Shown in pieces: positions 43,343 to 57,014 of a stretch of DNA of 64,000 nt. The notes beneath the pieces were generated by a model that did no database searches, was not told the DNA's origin, and was given only the letters and a program-made list of their open reading frames with translations. The stretch comes from Coriaria nepalensis (Eukaryota > Streptophyta > Magnoliopsida > Cucurbitales > Coriariaceae). The position numbers were made by a program, and so were the translations under genes. Position 1 is the first letter of the stretch. The number at the start of each line of letters is the position of its first letter. Where the stretch lies: positions 1,867,501-1,931,500 of the forward strand of contig CP114489.1 in assembly GCA_027186245.1 (NCBI GenBank). Direction: 5' to 3'.

Positions 43343-43965
43343 ATGGCTGCAGAGGAGTTTAACAACTCTACAGGTCCCTCTATACCGCAGTATCCAGAGG
43401 TACTTTCTCTCTCTTCTCTCTTTCTTTTCCGTTGCATTTTCTCACTCGCTAAACACTTTCTTCTCTAAACCGCGTCGTTTAATGTCAGATAATCATAGCT
43501 GCGATCGAGGCACTAAACGACAAAGAAGGTTCAAGTAAGGCTGCAATTTCCAAGTACATGGAGTCGACGTATGGGAATCTCCCTGCGGCCCACTCCACGC
43601 TGGTCACTCACCACCTGGACAAGATGGAGCAGAGTGGCCAACTCCTTTTTGTTAAGAACAACTACTTGAAGCCCGGTCCAACTAGCCCAACTAAAAGGGG
43701 CCGTGGGCGTCCCCCTAAGCCCAAGGTCCCGCTTCCTCCTGGGACTGTACTTACTCCGCCTAGGCCACGTGGACGTCCGCCTAAGCCGAGAGACCCGTTT
43801 GCTCCGGTTCCGCAGGCGAAAAAGGTTTCGGGCAGCGGGAGGCCACGTGGGCGACCTTCGAAGAATGGTAAGGCGGCGGTGGCAACTGCCCCGCCGAACG
43901 GAGAGCGGAGAGGAAGGGGTCGACCGCCGAAAGTTAAGCCGTCTCTGGCAGCGGTGGAATGTTGA
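43343..43965 (+). CDS. HMGA: HMGA-type AT-hook protein (HMG-I/Y) with linker-histone domain
   Basis: Two exons, 43343-43399 and 43489-43965, encode 177 residues. An H15/GH1 linker-histone globular domain spans about 16-85 (YPEIIIAAIEALNDKEGSSK, STLVTHHLDKM). Four AT-hooks follow: GRGRPPKPK (90-98), RPRGRPPKPR (111-120), GRPRGRPSK (136-144) and GRGRPPKVK (161-169). Such proteins bind the minor groove of AT-rich DNA and shape chromatin in the nucleus; Arabidopsis HMGA (At1g14900) has the same plan. The start is the ATG of MAAEEFNNS. Intact. Confidence 0.95.
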
Positions 43966-45015
43966 CTTCTGTTTGACAGTAGATTAGAGTGAGTTTCATT
44001 GATTAGGCATGTTCTATGTAGTTATCTGCTAATTTGTATTTTAGCTTAACTTTTTAATTTTTTTTGGGTTCTTAATTGTTCTTCACCTTTTTTCTTTATT
44101 TGTTTGTGATGTACGTGAGCCAGTGTTGTATGTTTGTAATGTGGGTGGTTTATGATTCTGCAACGCTTTCAGCCAAACTCATAACTAAGAACAGCATTTT
44201 TTTTTTCTCTTTTTTAATTTTCAGTTAATACTGGTATTGTTTTCCGACAAACTTGGGTTTCTTTTGAATTTTTGCTTGTGTTTTCGTTGTTATTTTACAA
44301 TTTGAATTCCTGTCAGATTTTTAGTAGTTCGAAATCTCAGCCTTAATATCAAATGGTCCGGATGAGCTATGAACGCTGGTTAGGTGCCATTTGCTTTTTT
44401 AGTCTTAATAAACAATTTTATTGATAGAGATGGATCCTGCTGCGTTAAAAGTTGTGGATGTATTTTTCAGATGGGTTTGTTTGTACCATACTACTCTCTT
44501 CCCCTTTTAATGTTTTCAACCTTTACAGCCTGGGCTTCTTTTCTATCTTCAAATTTTTTCTAAATTAAAGTAAAAAAGCACATTATTTTCAAATTTTAAA
44601 GTTCAGACTTCTTAAGAGGAATCTGAGTAACTTTTCTTTATTTATTCTTCGCACTAGTTTTCTTTTCAAGTATTTAACGGTTTCGAGCTCCATCTAGATC
44701 GTATGGTTATAAACTTATCTAAACTGATGATCTGATTTGGTGTCACAGATCATGTAGATGAGAGAGTGCATGCCTTTTCCCTCTTTTTCAATCAACTTAG
44801 CGAATTAGTTGCACTATTTTATTTGATTAATTCAAGTGGTCAGGATTCCCTTACATTTGCACGATCTATTGAATCAAATTGAAATATCGATCTGGACAAA
44901 TCAATATCTATACGGTCCGGATAGAATCCAAACGCGTAACTAACGGTAAATTGAGTATTAACAAATTAACAAATTAAAAAGAAAATACATAAAAGTAATA
45001 AGAACCGAGGAAAAG
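43966..45015. other. Intergenic
   Basis: HMGA 3' UTR, then AT-rich spacer up to the 3' end of the convergent kinase gene. No gene recognised. Confidence 0.5.
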
Positions 45016-46739
<1,724 letters not shown>

Positions 46740-47654
46740 ATCTTCTCCATCAAGCTCGAATTTTCTTTTTTCTTTTTCTTCTTTTCTTTTATTTATTATT
46801 TATTATTATTATTATTATTTATTTTTAAGCAGAGATTCTAAAAGCTTTTTGATTCTGGTGAATTGGAGTAGATTGTAATTAATTGTAGTTCTGTTTTGCT
46901 TCCAGGTAGCTTCTGGCTGTGTTTGAACTGAGGAAGGCAGAGATATCACGCTATTGCCACGTGGAAGAGAAAAGTCAAAGAAGTCATCTTTTTTCCGAAA
47001 TGAAGTATTGACTTACTATTGATCTGTAAGAAAGACGATTGGTACAACTACCCACCAACAATTTGGGGCTTTCATTGCAAGTCCCATGTAAATCTAGACA
47101 CCAAACTTGGATTAGTCTACCATCATTACCAAACATGCTAGAGATACGTGTTTAAAAACAAGTTTCAAAACTCTATCCTCTGCATTTTTTTAAATGTGTT
47201 ATAATAAAATATTTTAATTTTTAATAATTATAAAAATATTTTAAAAAATTTTAAAATCATATTTTTTATTTTTTATTTAATTTCATTTTGCCACTACTAA
47301 AAAAAAAAGAATATCGAGCTCCATTAATGGCTTTATCAATAATGCCTTGCTTTCTTTTTTTTCCGACGGCAACGGCAAAGATGATAGTTTGAAATTGGAG
47401 AGAAAACTAAAAATATAATTTTTAAAATTTTAAGAATATTTTTATAATTATAAAAATTTAATCAAAAAATAAAAATTTAATATAATTTAATATATTATCT
47501 CTCTCTTTAAATCATGATATATTATTAAAATATATTTTAAAATATAAAATATACTTTAAAATATGTAGCCAAACGACCCTTAAGTTTTCACAATAATGCA
47601 TTTTATCAAGGGCTAGCTAAAAATAAAAAAATAAAAGCAATCAATAAAGTCTTT
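46740..47654. other. Intergenic
   Basis: Kinase promoter side with a TTA/TTATT microsatellite near 46786-46826, then AT-rich spacer. No gene recognised. Confidence 0.45.
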
Positions 47655-49222
47655 TTACACTTCATGTTTGTTAGCTACAATTTCTCGTACTTCTCTTGTA
47701 AGATATGCAACCTTCTATCATCTTCTCTTCCCCAATGAACATAAACAATTCTTAAGAAACTCCGTATTAGCTTCAAGTGATTCTAGTCTCTCGTATATGA
47801 AATCTACCTCATCTTCGATCGCTGGCTTATTACTGCTAGCCGATTTCAGGGACTTAGACCGAAACCGAACGTAAACCTTTTCCCTCTCCATTTAACATAA
47901 CATCTTCATGTTGCTTTCCGTTTACTTCCTTCAAGTAGTCAAGACCATTTGCTCGGCCATTTCTGTTCTGTTCGTAAAAGTGTTTGATCGATCTTACGTC
48001 CATATTGTTCGTCTTCGTCGATCAATGAATAAAGCTTCTCTTCTAATTCCTTAAGATGTTCCAAAATGGACAACCTCTCTTCCTCAAACTCTTAACTCTT
48101 CACTGGAACATAACCGATGTTGTTTAGCCTCGTATTCTTCAACCATTTTTTGATACATTTCCATCTCGTTTTGGATCTCTTTTTTTTCCTGCTCCCTTCA
48201 TTCAAAATCTCCAAGGCTTCTTGATCATGTTCGGATTGCTCCTCCATAATTCTCTGGTAATGCAATGCTTCCATTTGCATTGCGGCCTTCTCTTCTTGAA
48301 GCCTACTTATCAGAGCCATTGCCTGGTTAGCTACTATTACAGAAGCACTTCTCTCTTCTTCTAGCTCTAAATACAAAGCATTCAAGGCATTCCATTCGTT
48401 TCTCAAGGTTGATTTTAATTCCTCAATCGTCCAAACTCCACCATCAATCTCATCGACAAGTAGCGATTTATTCTGAATTAATTGATGGAAGTTTTCCACG
48501 GATGTGGGTGTTTTCGAAAACCTCTCTTCCTCATTTTCGGTATGTTCGAAACATAATGGCTTGAGATCATTTGTTGGTTGAGTACTTGTCCCTAAGTCTT
48601 TATCTGCTTGTTCAAATCCAAACAAAAAAATATGATTTTCATGCTTGAAAATTGACTATGAACTATGATATGTAGTACATTAAGCTGAAAAGAACAAGTA
48701 CAAGTACCTTCATGAAGATTTGACCAATTTCTTCTGTTGCTGTTGTTCGATTCGAGGGGCATTATCGTCTTTCAATGAAGAAGGATCTTCTTCTGAATTT
48801 TTCCAATTAATCTCCGAAACAACACCTTGATTATTATGATTACCTCCAGACCCTTTTCGTTCGTGTAGATCTCGGATTTCCTTGGCGGAAAAGGCAATCG
48901 TTCTGACCGGGATCAGTTTCTCATCGCCATCAACATAGAACTCCAAATGATGATCATCAACAATGTCGGAAGCTCTCTTAATGAATTCTTCTTGTTGATG
49001 ATTTTCTATGACCCTTTCTTCTCCAACCTTCTTCTTACAACTAGAGTAGCAAACAGAGCAATCAGAATTCTCCTCTGACTCCTCCTTTTTACTCCCCTCT
49101 GACTCGTCTCCATCATCTTCATGATCTTCTTCTCCTATAATCAAATTCTGGTTCTGGCTACAATCCAAAACATCCCGATAAGAAGGATGATTCAAATGAT
49201 GTTTTTTTGTCATTACAATCAT
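47655..49222 (-). pseudogene. Degenerate MyoB-type GTD-binding (DUF593) gene, 5'-truncated
   Basis: The upper block (49222-48710) reads acidic sequence with LIPVRTIAFSAKEI and VVSEINW, then ends in TGA six bases before a GT donor; the frame needed to join the next exon is shifted. The next block, from about 48604, carries DKDLGTSTQP and the GTD-binding core (NALYLELEEERSAS, ANQAMALISRLQEEKAAMQM, ALHYQRIMEEQ). It shifts frame after EILNE; the right frame continues EQEKKEIQNEMEMYQKMVEEYEAKQ in part, then shifts again into ERLSILEHLKELEEKLYSL. A final block near 47830-47700 reads VDFIYERLESLEAN...FLKNCL, then TGA TAG. The usual N-terminal membrane anchor is absent. MyoB proteins are myosin XI vesicle receptors; the neighbour order matches At1g70750 (MyoB2), as remembered. 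Confidence 0.82.
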
Positions 49223-50235
49223 AATTTAAGAAGTCAACTGAGTTGACCCTTCTCTTTTTTTACGAGCAGGAGCATGTGCTATCACCCTAGAGGCGGTCAC
49301 GCGTGCCAAGTGGATTGAGAGGCATTTAAGGCGCCGTAGTGTGTCTTTTCAGTGTCTTTTCATATCTATCAGTATGGGTGGAAGTCGGTAGAGGCTGCGA
49401 AGGTGTGTCAGCTAGGAAGGAGGTCAGAATGCCACGTAATTCATGACCGATGGTACCAATTGGCTAATTGATGAGCCCAATTCTAGGATAACTTAGAGCT
49501 GCGGTCTCAGCTTGAGTAAGAGAAATTAAGGTTGAGGTAGAGTCGGCGTGTATTAAGGTAACTGAATATAGAGAAATAGATGATGACTGAGGTTGAGGTT
49601 CAATAAAATTGAGGAGAACGTCAGTCACATGATGACAGTAGAGCAGAATGAGAAGATGTTATCCGACGTTAGGGTTGAGTTGGATATTGTTCATCTCATT
49701 CCATACCTAAAGGATAATACTCAGAAGATGAGGATGACAAGTGGGAGGTTACTCTAATATATGAGTGGGGAATATATTTCTGTCATGTCAGACTGTGGGT
49801 GCTCTGACACCGATCATAAAGTATGGAATAATTATGACACTGAGCAATAAAGGCGGCCACGTATAAAGTTATCTAAGGTTTCCTAAATTTATCCGGGTAT
49901 AAAAGCTAATTGACATAACAATATAAAGTGAATTCATTTTTTGAGATATAAACAACTTATTATTTATTTCCCCCTCACACTGCTTTAGAAATTGACTAGA
50001 GCGTCGGAGCAAATTTGGCCGACCACAACCCTAACTACTCTTTATTTGTTAGTATAGATATCTAATCTTAGAGCAAATTATCGGCCGCGGAACCTTTTAT
50101 AACGAACAGATACCCACATCAACAATAATCATACTATCTATTTAGTACGTTTATGAAAGATGTAAATAGTTACAAATTTTTTCGATCGTAACCGAACAAA
50201 GTGATTACATGAAACAAGTTTTGTTCACATAACTA
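49223..50235. other. Possible LTR-retrotransposon remnant (solo LTR-like)
   Basis: Unlike the AT-rich spacers, this stretch has a TATA-like TATAAAAG near 49900, a poly-A-like region, and TTGACTAGAGCGTCGGAG near 49993, a word I know from the 3' part of plant Ty3/gypsy LTRs. I see no gag-pol coding. Boundaries are not resolved; the likely extent is about 49250-50140. Confidence 0.35.
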
Positions 50236-50929
50236 CTACATAAGAAGGTCATCTAGAACAGGGCTCCTGAATGGGAGCTTGATTACTCCAGCAGCTACAA
50301 ATAGTGCAAAAACCCAGATCGGTAGGACCCACTGAAACGCAAATAACAGAATTCTTTTTCCTGCGAGAAATTAACGACGTGTCGATTGCAGTTGCGAACG
50401 ATTACTGGTATAAAGAAGAAGAAGAAAAAAAGAGGGGGGGGGGGGGGGGGGGGAGTTACCAGATGAACGGAAGCTGGTTTCAGTACGATCAGTGACCCAT
50501 TCCCCTGTCTCTCTTAGCTTCTTCATGACCGGCCCTTCGAACTTGCCACTAAAATTCATTAACGACATGTCGAATGCTGTCTTTCTCTCTTCTTCTATAT
50601 CCCTGTAGAGATCACAATTGTAGGAAAAAAGGAAAACCACCAAAGGGGGCATTAGTTAATTCATTAAGCATATGGTTTAAAGTAAAGAGGTACGAGACTT
50701 TCCTGGGATCAATGTCTCGGAACCGTCCAGCTCCGATGGCGCGTTCGATTTCAATGACGGAGGGCTGACGTGGCCGCAGCTTCGTTCCTGGGCGCCGAGG
50801 AAGGGGTGGGTTTTTGTGGGCGGCGGGGATAGCGGTAGGTTTTGAAGGTGGAGAATTGTTGTTGGTGTTGCTGTTAAGAGAGGCAAGAGCAAGGTTTTGG
50901 GTGATGGAGAAGAAAGATAAGCAAGACAT
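50236..50929 (-). CDS. CRR3: Chloroplast NDH-complex protein CRR3
   Basis: Three exons, 50929-50694, 50602-50460 and 50360-50236, encode 167 residues. A Ser/Asn/Pro-rich chloroplast transit-like N-terminus leads to the conserved RQPSVIEIERAIGAGRFRD, then KFEGPVMKKLRETGEWVTD, then one transmembrane helix (about 131-152, LPIWVFALFVAAGVIK) and the C-terminal LDDLLM. CRR3 is needed for the thylakoid NDH complex in cyclic electron flow (Arabidopsis At2g01590, from memory). Exon 1 was ended at GT after AAAGTCTC because only that donor keeps frame. Intron 2 starts GTAACT and runs directly into a 20-base poly-C tract. Confidence 0.9.
50434..50453. repeat. 20-base G/C homopolymer at CRR3 intron 2 start
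   Basis: Uninterrupted G on the plus strand (poly-C in the transcript), six bases inside the 5' splice site of CRR3 intron 2. Confidence 0.92.
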
Positions 50930-51780
50930 GGCGATGGATGGTATTTCTGTTTAGTCTGTTAATGTAAGTTTCCTTATTTTAGTTCAAGATAAAAACCACG
51001 TGGATATGCCACGTTGACCTTTTTTTTTTTTCTTCTTATAATTAATATTTCTTGGGTTATCTGAGGAAATTGATTTCCAAGAACGAAAGTACTATAGCGG
51101 GCCATTGGCCCATTATAGCGTTAGTGGCCTCTCATCTCAGGCCTACTGACTTGGGCCAGGCCGAACATTACTAACAGTCTAAACAGATCTATAAAGCTTA
51201 CCAGTCTCGTACAACCTCTACTACTCGCCCACTAATCCATCTCTCTAATTTATTTAATTATATATGCGCACTTCATTTATTATATATTAGTATTTCGACC
51301 CACTTAAACCACCCCAACTGATTTTCTAACTGTTTCTAAGTGATCCATACCCTAAAACCGGCAAACTATAAAATCCATCATCCGTACCTTTTTTTAGTAA
51401 AAATAAAAAATAAAAAATATACTAAATAAGTTAAATTAGTAAAGATAAAATATCGTAATCCTATCAAACTCGACCCCATCCATTCCTCCATTCCACACTT
51501 AATAATGCAAGTCTTCGCACATGCGTTTTCTATCTCTGACAATTTTAACACGTGCGCTTTCCACTGGGTTTTAATGATTTCATCTTCGTCGCGACCCGCC
51601 CCACCAAACAAAATGGTACTACTGTAATTCTGCTAGGCATTAGGGGCTTTGTTGTAGAGTCAACGCGTTATATTCATTTCCCCGTCGTAAAAGCCCAAAG
51701 GTCCATTCTCCTTCTCCCTGGTTACTTTTTTTATTATTATTTTTAGAAAGCATAATTTTCAGTTGAAAACTAAACCGAAT
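50930..51780. other. Bidirectional promoter region, CRR3 and TMEM214-like gene
   Basis: 850 bases between divergent start codons. AT-rich, with a TATATAT stretch near 51280 and a CCACGTGG-type ACCACGTGG at 50996-51004. No gene recognised. Confidence 0.45.
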
Positions 51781-54700
51781 ATGGAGGTGAAGTACGTAGC
51801 TTTCGAATCGAGCAAAAACGATGAGCACGAGGCCATTAATGGTCACATCAACATCAGCAGCAACAATGACCTTGGCTGGCAAAAGGTCTCCTACGGTAAG
51901 CGCCAGAAGAAGCAATCCAAGCCCTCGACCTCTGATTTCGGCAAGATCGTCGCTAATGGGAGCGTCGCGGGAGGTGACAACGTTTTTCAATCACTTGAGA
52001 AGCAGGCGGAGGATCGTCGCCGGAGAATTCTTGAAGCTAAGAGGCTGGCCAGTGTCGATGACGATATTTTTCCGGTCAAATCAAAGCTCCGGTCCGATGA
52101 CGAGGATGCTGATGATAGCGGTGCGGAGGTGGCCGTGGAAAACGGAAAAGCTGCGGAGATCAAGAAGGTGAAGCCGAAGAAGCACAAGAAGCCGAAGATT
52201 TCAGTGGCTGAGGCAGCGGCTAAGATTGATGTGGACGATCTGTCTGTATTTCTCGCAGAAGCATTGGTGAGATTTTCAAATAATTAATGCAGATAGTTCT
52301 GTGCCGGATCTAATTTGCTCTGTTGGTTTGGGAATGAATTGGATTTGTTTGATTTGGAATTAATTTTGCTTCTTTTTGCGTATAGGCGTCATTTGAGACG
52401 CAGCAGGATATACAGTTGATGCGCTTTGCAGATTATTTTGCGCGCGCATTTTCTGCGGTGGTTGCATCTCAGTTTCCGTGGATGAAGATCTTCAGGGAAT
52501 CAACTGTGGCAAAGCTCGTAGATGTGAGTTGCGACTTTTTTATCTTTATTTTTCTTTTTCATTTTAAAGATCAATCTTGAATTGGGGTTTTTTTTTTTTT
52601 TTGTGATCTCTATCATGTTTTACAATTCTAGCAAGTTTAATTAGCCGGATTAAAAATGTAGCCATTTTGCGAGGCCACTGTTTTCTAAGAGAGCAGCATG
52701 AAAATAAAGATGCAGATTTACTGAGGATTTACAATTCTATGCATGTTAAAATGTCTATTTGATTTATATAACTAACATTTTGTTCAGACACACTGGGCTT
52801 TCCTTTTTTTTTTTTAATCACATCCTTATGAGCTTGATCTTGAACTTCGGTATTAATAAATGTTGGTAATTTAGATAGGCAGGGGTATGTTAGTTGCTTA
52901 ATTCTTGAAATGCTCTTTCACAGATCCCTCTTTCTCATATTTCGGATGCTGTTCAAAAGACTTCGGCTGAGTGGCTCAATAAACACTCCATTGAGACACT
53001 AAGTTCTTTTCTGCTATGGTCTTTAGATAGCATTCTTGCTGACTTAACAAGCCAGCAAGTTATTGCTAAGGGCTCTAAGAAGGGTGTGCAACAACAAGCA
53101 TCATCAAAATCTCAGGTAATCTGCATTTGAGTGTAGTGGTTTTATTCTTCATGCATTGATGTGTTTTCCTTGGGCTTAGTATAAAGGGCTACGGATTTAT
53201 GGTTCTTTGTGTGTTGAATATTATTGCATTTTTAGGCTGTTATGTAGCATTGAACTACATAGCCAATGTGCAATATATACAGAGAGTGCAGTATATACAG
53301 AGAGTGCAGTATGACAGGCAAAGCTGTCATCTGCCAAATGGATTTAGTAGTATAGTGTGGAAGGTAAATTTATGAGTTGTTTCAATTTATGTGATCTGGG
53401 ATGTTATTGTTAAGGTGATTTTTATCTCTGGTTATGGTACATAATTAAAAAGTGTTAAAATACTGGTCTACTAGAATTTACTCCTATCCAGAATTATAGT
53501 GTGGCCTTTTTGGGCACCGACAAATCTTTGGTGTACCAGGTTGCAATATTTGTAGTTGTGGCACTTATATTGCGAAGGAAACCCGATGTTCTGATAAGCC
53601 TATTGCCAACATTGAGGGAAAATTCTAAATATCAAGGGCATGATAAGCTCCCAGTTATTGTATGGATGGCAGTTCAGGTTAGTGGTAACTTACTCGCAAA
53701 ATATCCTTCTTGAGGAAATACATTATTTGTTCTATGCTTCCTAAACTCAAGTTCAAACATTCTGATGCAGGCCTCTCAAAGAGAACTAGCTGTGGGATTG
53801 CATGCTTGGGCACATAACCTGGTCCCTATTGTCGGTGGCAAGAGTTGTAATCCACAAAGCAGGGATCTGATTTTGCAGCTCATAGAAAGGTCTGTGCATC
53901 AGCATCTTCTGATGTATCAACTTTTCTATTATCGTTCTTAGTGTTTTTTTGTCTTCTTTTGGTCAAAATCAGCTTGCTTTTGTTTCTATAAACTTTTTAC
54001 TTGGTTTCAGAATTTTGTCCACTCCAAAAGCTCGGACTATCTTAGTTAACGGGGCTATCAGGAAGGGGGAGCGCTTGATCCCACCATCTGCATTTGAGAT
54101 TCTAATGCGAGTCAGCTTCCCTGCAGCTTCAGCTAGAGTAAAGGTGGATATTGCAAGAGTTTTGCAGCAACTCTTTTTATGTACATATTCAAATAGTTGT
54201 GTTCCTTGTGTTAAAGTTGGTTTTCCTTGCAGGCTACTGAAAGATTTGAAGCCATATATCCCACCCTAAAAGTGATTGCTCTTGCTGGGCCATCTGGAAG
54301 TAAGGCAATGAAACAAGCCACACAGCAGATTTTCAACTTTGCTGCCAGAGCTGCAGGAGAAAGTATGCAAACTTGAATTGGCATACTATCTTTATCTATA
54401 TAAATAAAATGTTCTGGAAGACACTTTTTTCCCCGACTAAAATGGTGCTTATGATAAATGTCTTGTTGACAGGTGCGACTGAGTTATCCAATGAAGCAAC
54501 TGGTGTTCTTATCTGGTGCCTGTCTCAAAATGTAGATTGTTACAAGCAGTGGGTGAGCTATTCTAGATCCTAAAACATGGGCTTTTTTTTTTTTTTTTGT
54601 CTTCTTCCCTTTACTTGCTAGTCCTTTTAACTATGCATGGGATTTGAACAGGACAAGATCTATGAGGATAATTTGGAAGCCAGTGTTGCTGTTTTAAAAA

Positions 54701-55106
54701 AGCTTTCCGAGGAATGGAAGGAGCAATCTGCTAAACTGTCTCCTCCCGACACACTGAGGGACACTCTCAATAACTTTAGGCTCAAGGTAGTAGACGACCA
54801 CTCGTGCTACCTGAACCGCTTTATTTTCTTGCAACACTCATTCTGTTCTCCTTTTCTTTTTTTTTTTTTGCCATATAGAATGAGAAGGCATTGTCCAGTG
54901 AGGAAGAAGATGCTAATCACCAAGCAATCTTCAAGGAAGCGGACAAATACACAAAGTGGTTATTGAGAAGGCTTTCTCGTGGCCATGGATGCCTTAAAGG
55001 TCTTCTCGTTTCTATTGTGTTGTTGGGTATTGGTGCTGCCCTGATTCCCCCTAACCTGGATTCCTTGGAATGGGAGAAACTCTCTGCAATTTTCATCTCT
55101 CCATAG
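51781..55106 (+). CDS. TMEM214-like membrane protein (DUF2359)
   Basis: Ten exons: 51781-52266, 52386-52523, 52924-53115, 53540-53677, 53771-53889, 54011-54143, 54233-54362, 54473-54552, 54652-54786 and 54879-55106; 592 residues, all junctions in frame. The N-terminus (LGWQKVSYGKRQKK) and a Lys-rich acidic linker precede a long helical body (RRKPDVLISLLPTLRE, SFPAASARVK). A C-terminal membrane segment lies at about 556-573 (LKGLLVSIVLLGIGAAL). The animal relative TMEM214 is an ER membrane protein linked to ER-stress signalling; the plant role is not established. The start ATG at 51781 is used because the frame upstream opens only with TTG. It matches At1g70770 in content and order, as remembered. 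Confidence 0.92.
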
Positions 55107-55735
55107 GCTTTTTAAAAATGGTCGCGATGCTTCATATCATTGTCAGTGGGTGCAAAGTATCAAAAAAATCTGAAACCAATCCGATATGGTTCTTCCGGTG
55201 TTAAAATTGCAGAGATAATGGGGCAAGTCCTTTATACTCACAATCTCTGTTCTCAGTGGGAGTACTTTCAAGTTTTAGGGATAGTTTTTGGAGTTTAAAA
55301 ACCTGCCTGAAAGTATAATTTTGCTCCTTTAGTTTTTCTGTTTTCCTTCTCTTTTGTTTTGGTTGCTTGGATCCTTTTCGAGCTATATCCTCTATAACAT
55401 CATCATCATCCATGATACCGGCAAGGCACAAAAGTTACGGATAGACTAACTAGTTACACATGTATTCTTGAAATGATGTTTCTTTTACATCAGCTTTTCT
55501 TCTTCATTTTTGGACTTGTGATTTGTTATCCTGTTTATCATAGTTTATGATGGAGAAATAATTGCGCTGGTAATGATGAATAGCAGTGCCAGTAGAGAGG
55601 TACGTCCGTAGTTCTTATTAGACTTTATGTATCAGTCACAAAGATAAAAAACAAAAACCATGTGCTATTACTATATCATCGAAAACAGAGAGCATAAACG
55701 GCAACACTATTGCAGGGGTCATTCATTCATAATCC
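55107..55735. other. Intergenic between convergent genes
   Basis: TMEM214-like 3' UTR, then spacer to the NDH-L relic. A 76-residue minus-strand frame at 55201-55431 overlaps the UTR and has no family resemblance. Confidence 0.5.
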
Positions 55736-56629
55736 TCAGGTTTGGCAAAAGGGTAGGTACTTCAGATATGTATGCCTAATTGCAGAAGGGTTCTGTGGTG
55801 TAGACCAGGGGTACTTCATTGATGGATCTCGTGGAAATTTCCTGAAGTTGAGGAATGGGGCCCACACCAATATCCTGCATTTATTATATATATATATATT
55901 TGAAGGAAAATAAAAAAATATTTTAACATTTAAAAAAGGAAAAAATGGCTTCAAAGTTTATCAGAATTCCCCTCACCCTGGGAAGTACATGAAGACAAAC
56001 ATGAACTGCACGTACATCTCCAAGAGGTTTCTTCTGTACCACCACCGTATCCTCAACCAGTTCATTATGATTGGCTGTAATTTATTTTATATTCATCAAA
56101 ACCCAGGTAAAATCTTCCTCATTATTCACCCCAGTCACACCATATGCATCCCCCCCAATCTGCATCCACATTAGTTAAACCATAACCCTAACCAAGTTCA
56201 TACTAATCTGAAGCTACCCGCGATCGGATTGAACTCTTCTCAAGTGCATTTTGCCTCTTGGGTGCTCTCGAAAGAAAAATAAAGTTGAGAGGAATTGAAT
56301 CCCGAACAAAATAATGTAATATACACTTAGAGTCGCCAAAAGGACTCCAACTTGTAGTGCTAAACATGGTCTGTTTAGATGTAGATAGCCACTAGGTTTC
56401 TCAACTATTGTTGTTGCCTTTACCTGCAACTGCAACAAGACATGAATGAAACCATTTTTTTTTAATAATCAAGAATAAAATAGGAGGAGTGTTGTAGTAT
56501 GATACCTGGTTAGTGGTGGGAGTAGAGTGAGATGATTTATGTATGGAAGAGGTGGGAAGGGAAGAGATGGAAATAGAGAGAAGGCAAAGCCTTCGGGATT
56601 TGGAAGCTGAGGACTGAGAAGCTGTTCAT
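55736..56629 (-). pseudogene. NDHL: Degenerate NDH-L (CRR23) gene
   Basis: The ATG at 56629 opens a transit-peptide-like stretch (MNSFSVLSFQIPKALPSL) that hits TAA at codon 31 and ends in the wrong phase for the next exon. That exon (56423-56325) is VKATTIVEKPSGYLHLNRPC and LALQVGVLLATLS. The next part (near 56160-56090) reads GVTGVNNEEDFTWVLM, then meets TAA; the first membrane helix normally found here is missing. Two good exons follow: 56074-55977 (PIIMNWLRIRWYRR, FVFMYFPG) and 55874-55736 (ILVWAPFLNFRKFPRDPSMK). NDH-L is a membrane subunit of the chloroplast NDH complex. With a frameshift, a stop and a deletion, this copy should not make it. The neighbour order matches At1g70760. Confidence 0.82.
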
Positions 56630-56974
56630 GGTCTTCCTCAAGCTGTGTTGTGGATACTACGTAGTAGTGTTCTTATCTCTTTTCAATGATAATCTTGATT
56701 ATCTGACCGTAAGTAGTTGCAGTATAAGCTATCAAAGTGTTCTAACCAGTTGCGAGCGCATTTAAGAGTTTATTTCATAGACAGACAAAGAGAGATTTGA
56801 TTCTCTAACCTTATTTCACTTTATCTATATATATATATATATATATAAACATCATCGGCAGTTGTCCTAACATCAAGAACAAACTATTTGCAAAAGGGTA
56901 GAATTCAATTAACACTGAGTCTTACTAACAATAATATATAACATAAGCAACATTATAATTTATTAATTTTTTGC

Positions 56975-57014
<40 letters not shown>

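Noticed and set aside
43703..43987. 94-residue frame inside the HMGA gene
   Set aside because: Alternate frame of the AT-hook coding exon.
56090..56117. A 28-base intron that would rescue NDH-L (TGG|gttttg...acag|CCA)
   Set aside because: Far below the minimum plant intron size, and the missing membrane helix would still be absent.
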